Shown here: positions 6,159-6,206 of the stretch, one piece after another | Position numbering within the stretch: the first letter of the stretch is position 1 | Layout: each line of letters begins with the position of its first letter | Source: Oceanihabitans sp. | GTDB taxonomy: Bacteria; Bacteroidota; Bacteroidia; Flavobacteriales; Flavobacteriaceae | Length of the DNA stretch: 6,206 nt | Direction: 5' to 3' | Assembly: GCA_018067265.1 (NCBI GenBank) | Contig: JAGPUY010000270.1 | Location: 1-6,206 of the forward strand | Notes under the pieces: model-generated | Seen by the model: the letters and a program-made list of their open reading frames with translations, nothing else | Database searches by the model: none | What the model was told of the DNA's origin: nothing | Program-made: the position numbers and the translations under genes

Positions 6159-6206
6159 ATGTCTAGCGATTTACCAATACGAAAAATTATTCATGTAGAT
6201 ATGGAT
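6159..6206 (+). CDS. dinB: DNA polymerase IV, N-terminal 16 codons only (3' end outside window)
   Basis: From the ATG at 6159 the plus strand reads MSSDLPIRKIIHVDMD up to the last base of the window. RKIIHVDMD is the hallmark N-terminus of Y-family DNA polymerase IV (E. coli DinB begins MRKIIHVDMD). D14 corresponds to the first catalytic metal-binding Asp (D8 in E. coli). Compared with E. coli there is a short extension of six residues, which is common in the family. DinB performs error-prone translesion synthesis past damaged DNA in the cytoplasm. Only the start is visible, so the integrity of the rest cannot be judged. The fragment is short, but the motif is distinctive and begins at a clean ATG after a plausible promoter. 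Confidence 0.85.
   Translation, partial: MSSDLPIRKIIHVDMD

Overview
The window looks like chromosome from a marine-type member of the Flavobacteriaceae (Bacteroidota). The evidence is the AT-rich sequence, the absence of Shine-Dalgarno-like sites before starts, TAnnTTTG-like promoter boxes, a secreted modular protein of the kind exported by the type IX secretion system (T9SS), and a PBP1C, a YciI-type lipoprotein and a YhhN protein with flavobacterial sequence features. The genus is not determinable from this sequence alone.

Layout from left to right. (1) Bases 1-2000, minus strand: the first 666 codons of a large secreted surface protein that runs off the left edge. It has a signal peptide, an N-terminal beta-rich module, an Ig-like module, an eight-unit array of a 28-residue Cys/Trp repeat (84 bp per unit), and the modules that usually precede a T9SS type B sorting domain. 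(2) Bases 2001-2080: a short divergent promoter region. (3) Bases 2081-4441, plus strand: a complete pbpC (penicillin-binding protein 1C), with glycosyltransferase, transpeptidase and C-terminal BiPBP domains. (4) Bases 4442-6122, minus strand: a compact three-gene unit transcribed as YhhN-family membrane protein, then CYTH-domain (triphosphate tunnel) enzyme, then YciI-like lipoprotein. The first two genes overlap by 14 bp and the last two are 12 bp apart. The unit ends on the base next to the pbpC stop codon. (5) Bases 6159-6206, plus strand: the first 16 codons of dinB (DNA polymerase IV), divergent from the YhhN gene across only 36 bp.

Three of the products act in the cell envelope or outside it (surface protein, PBP1C, lipoprotein), one is an inner-membrane protein (YhhN) and two are cytoplasmic (CYTH enzyme, DinB). 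Apart from the YhhN-CYTH-YciI unit, nothing suggests that the genes form one pathway. There are no RNA genes, insertion sequences, CRISPR arrays or phage genes. I see no convincing new multi-gene system. The points most worth a second look are the Cys/Trp repeat array, the palindromic promoter box shared by the YhhN gene and dinB, and the zero-gap convergence of pbpC with the lipoprotein gene.
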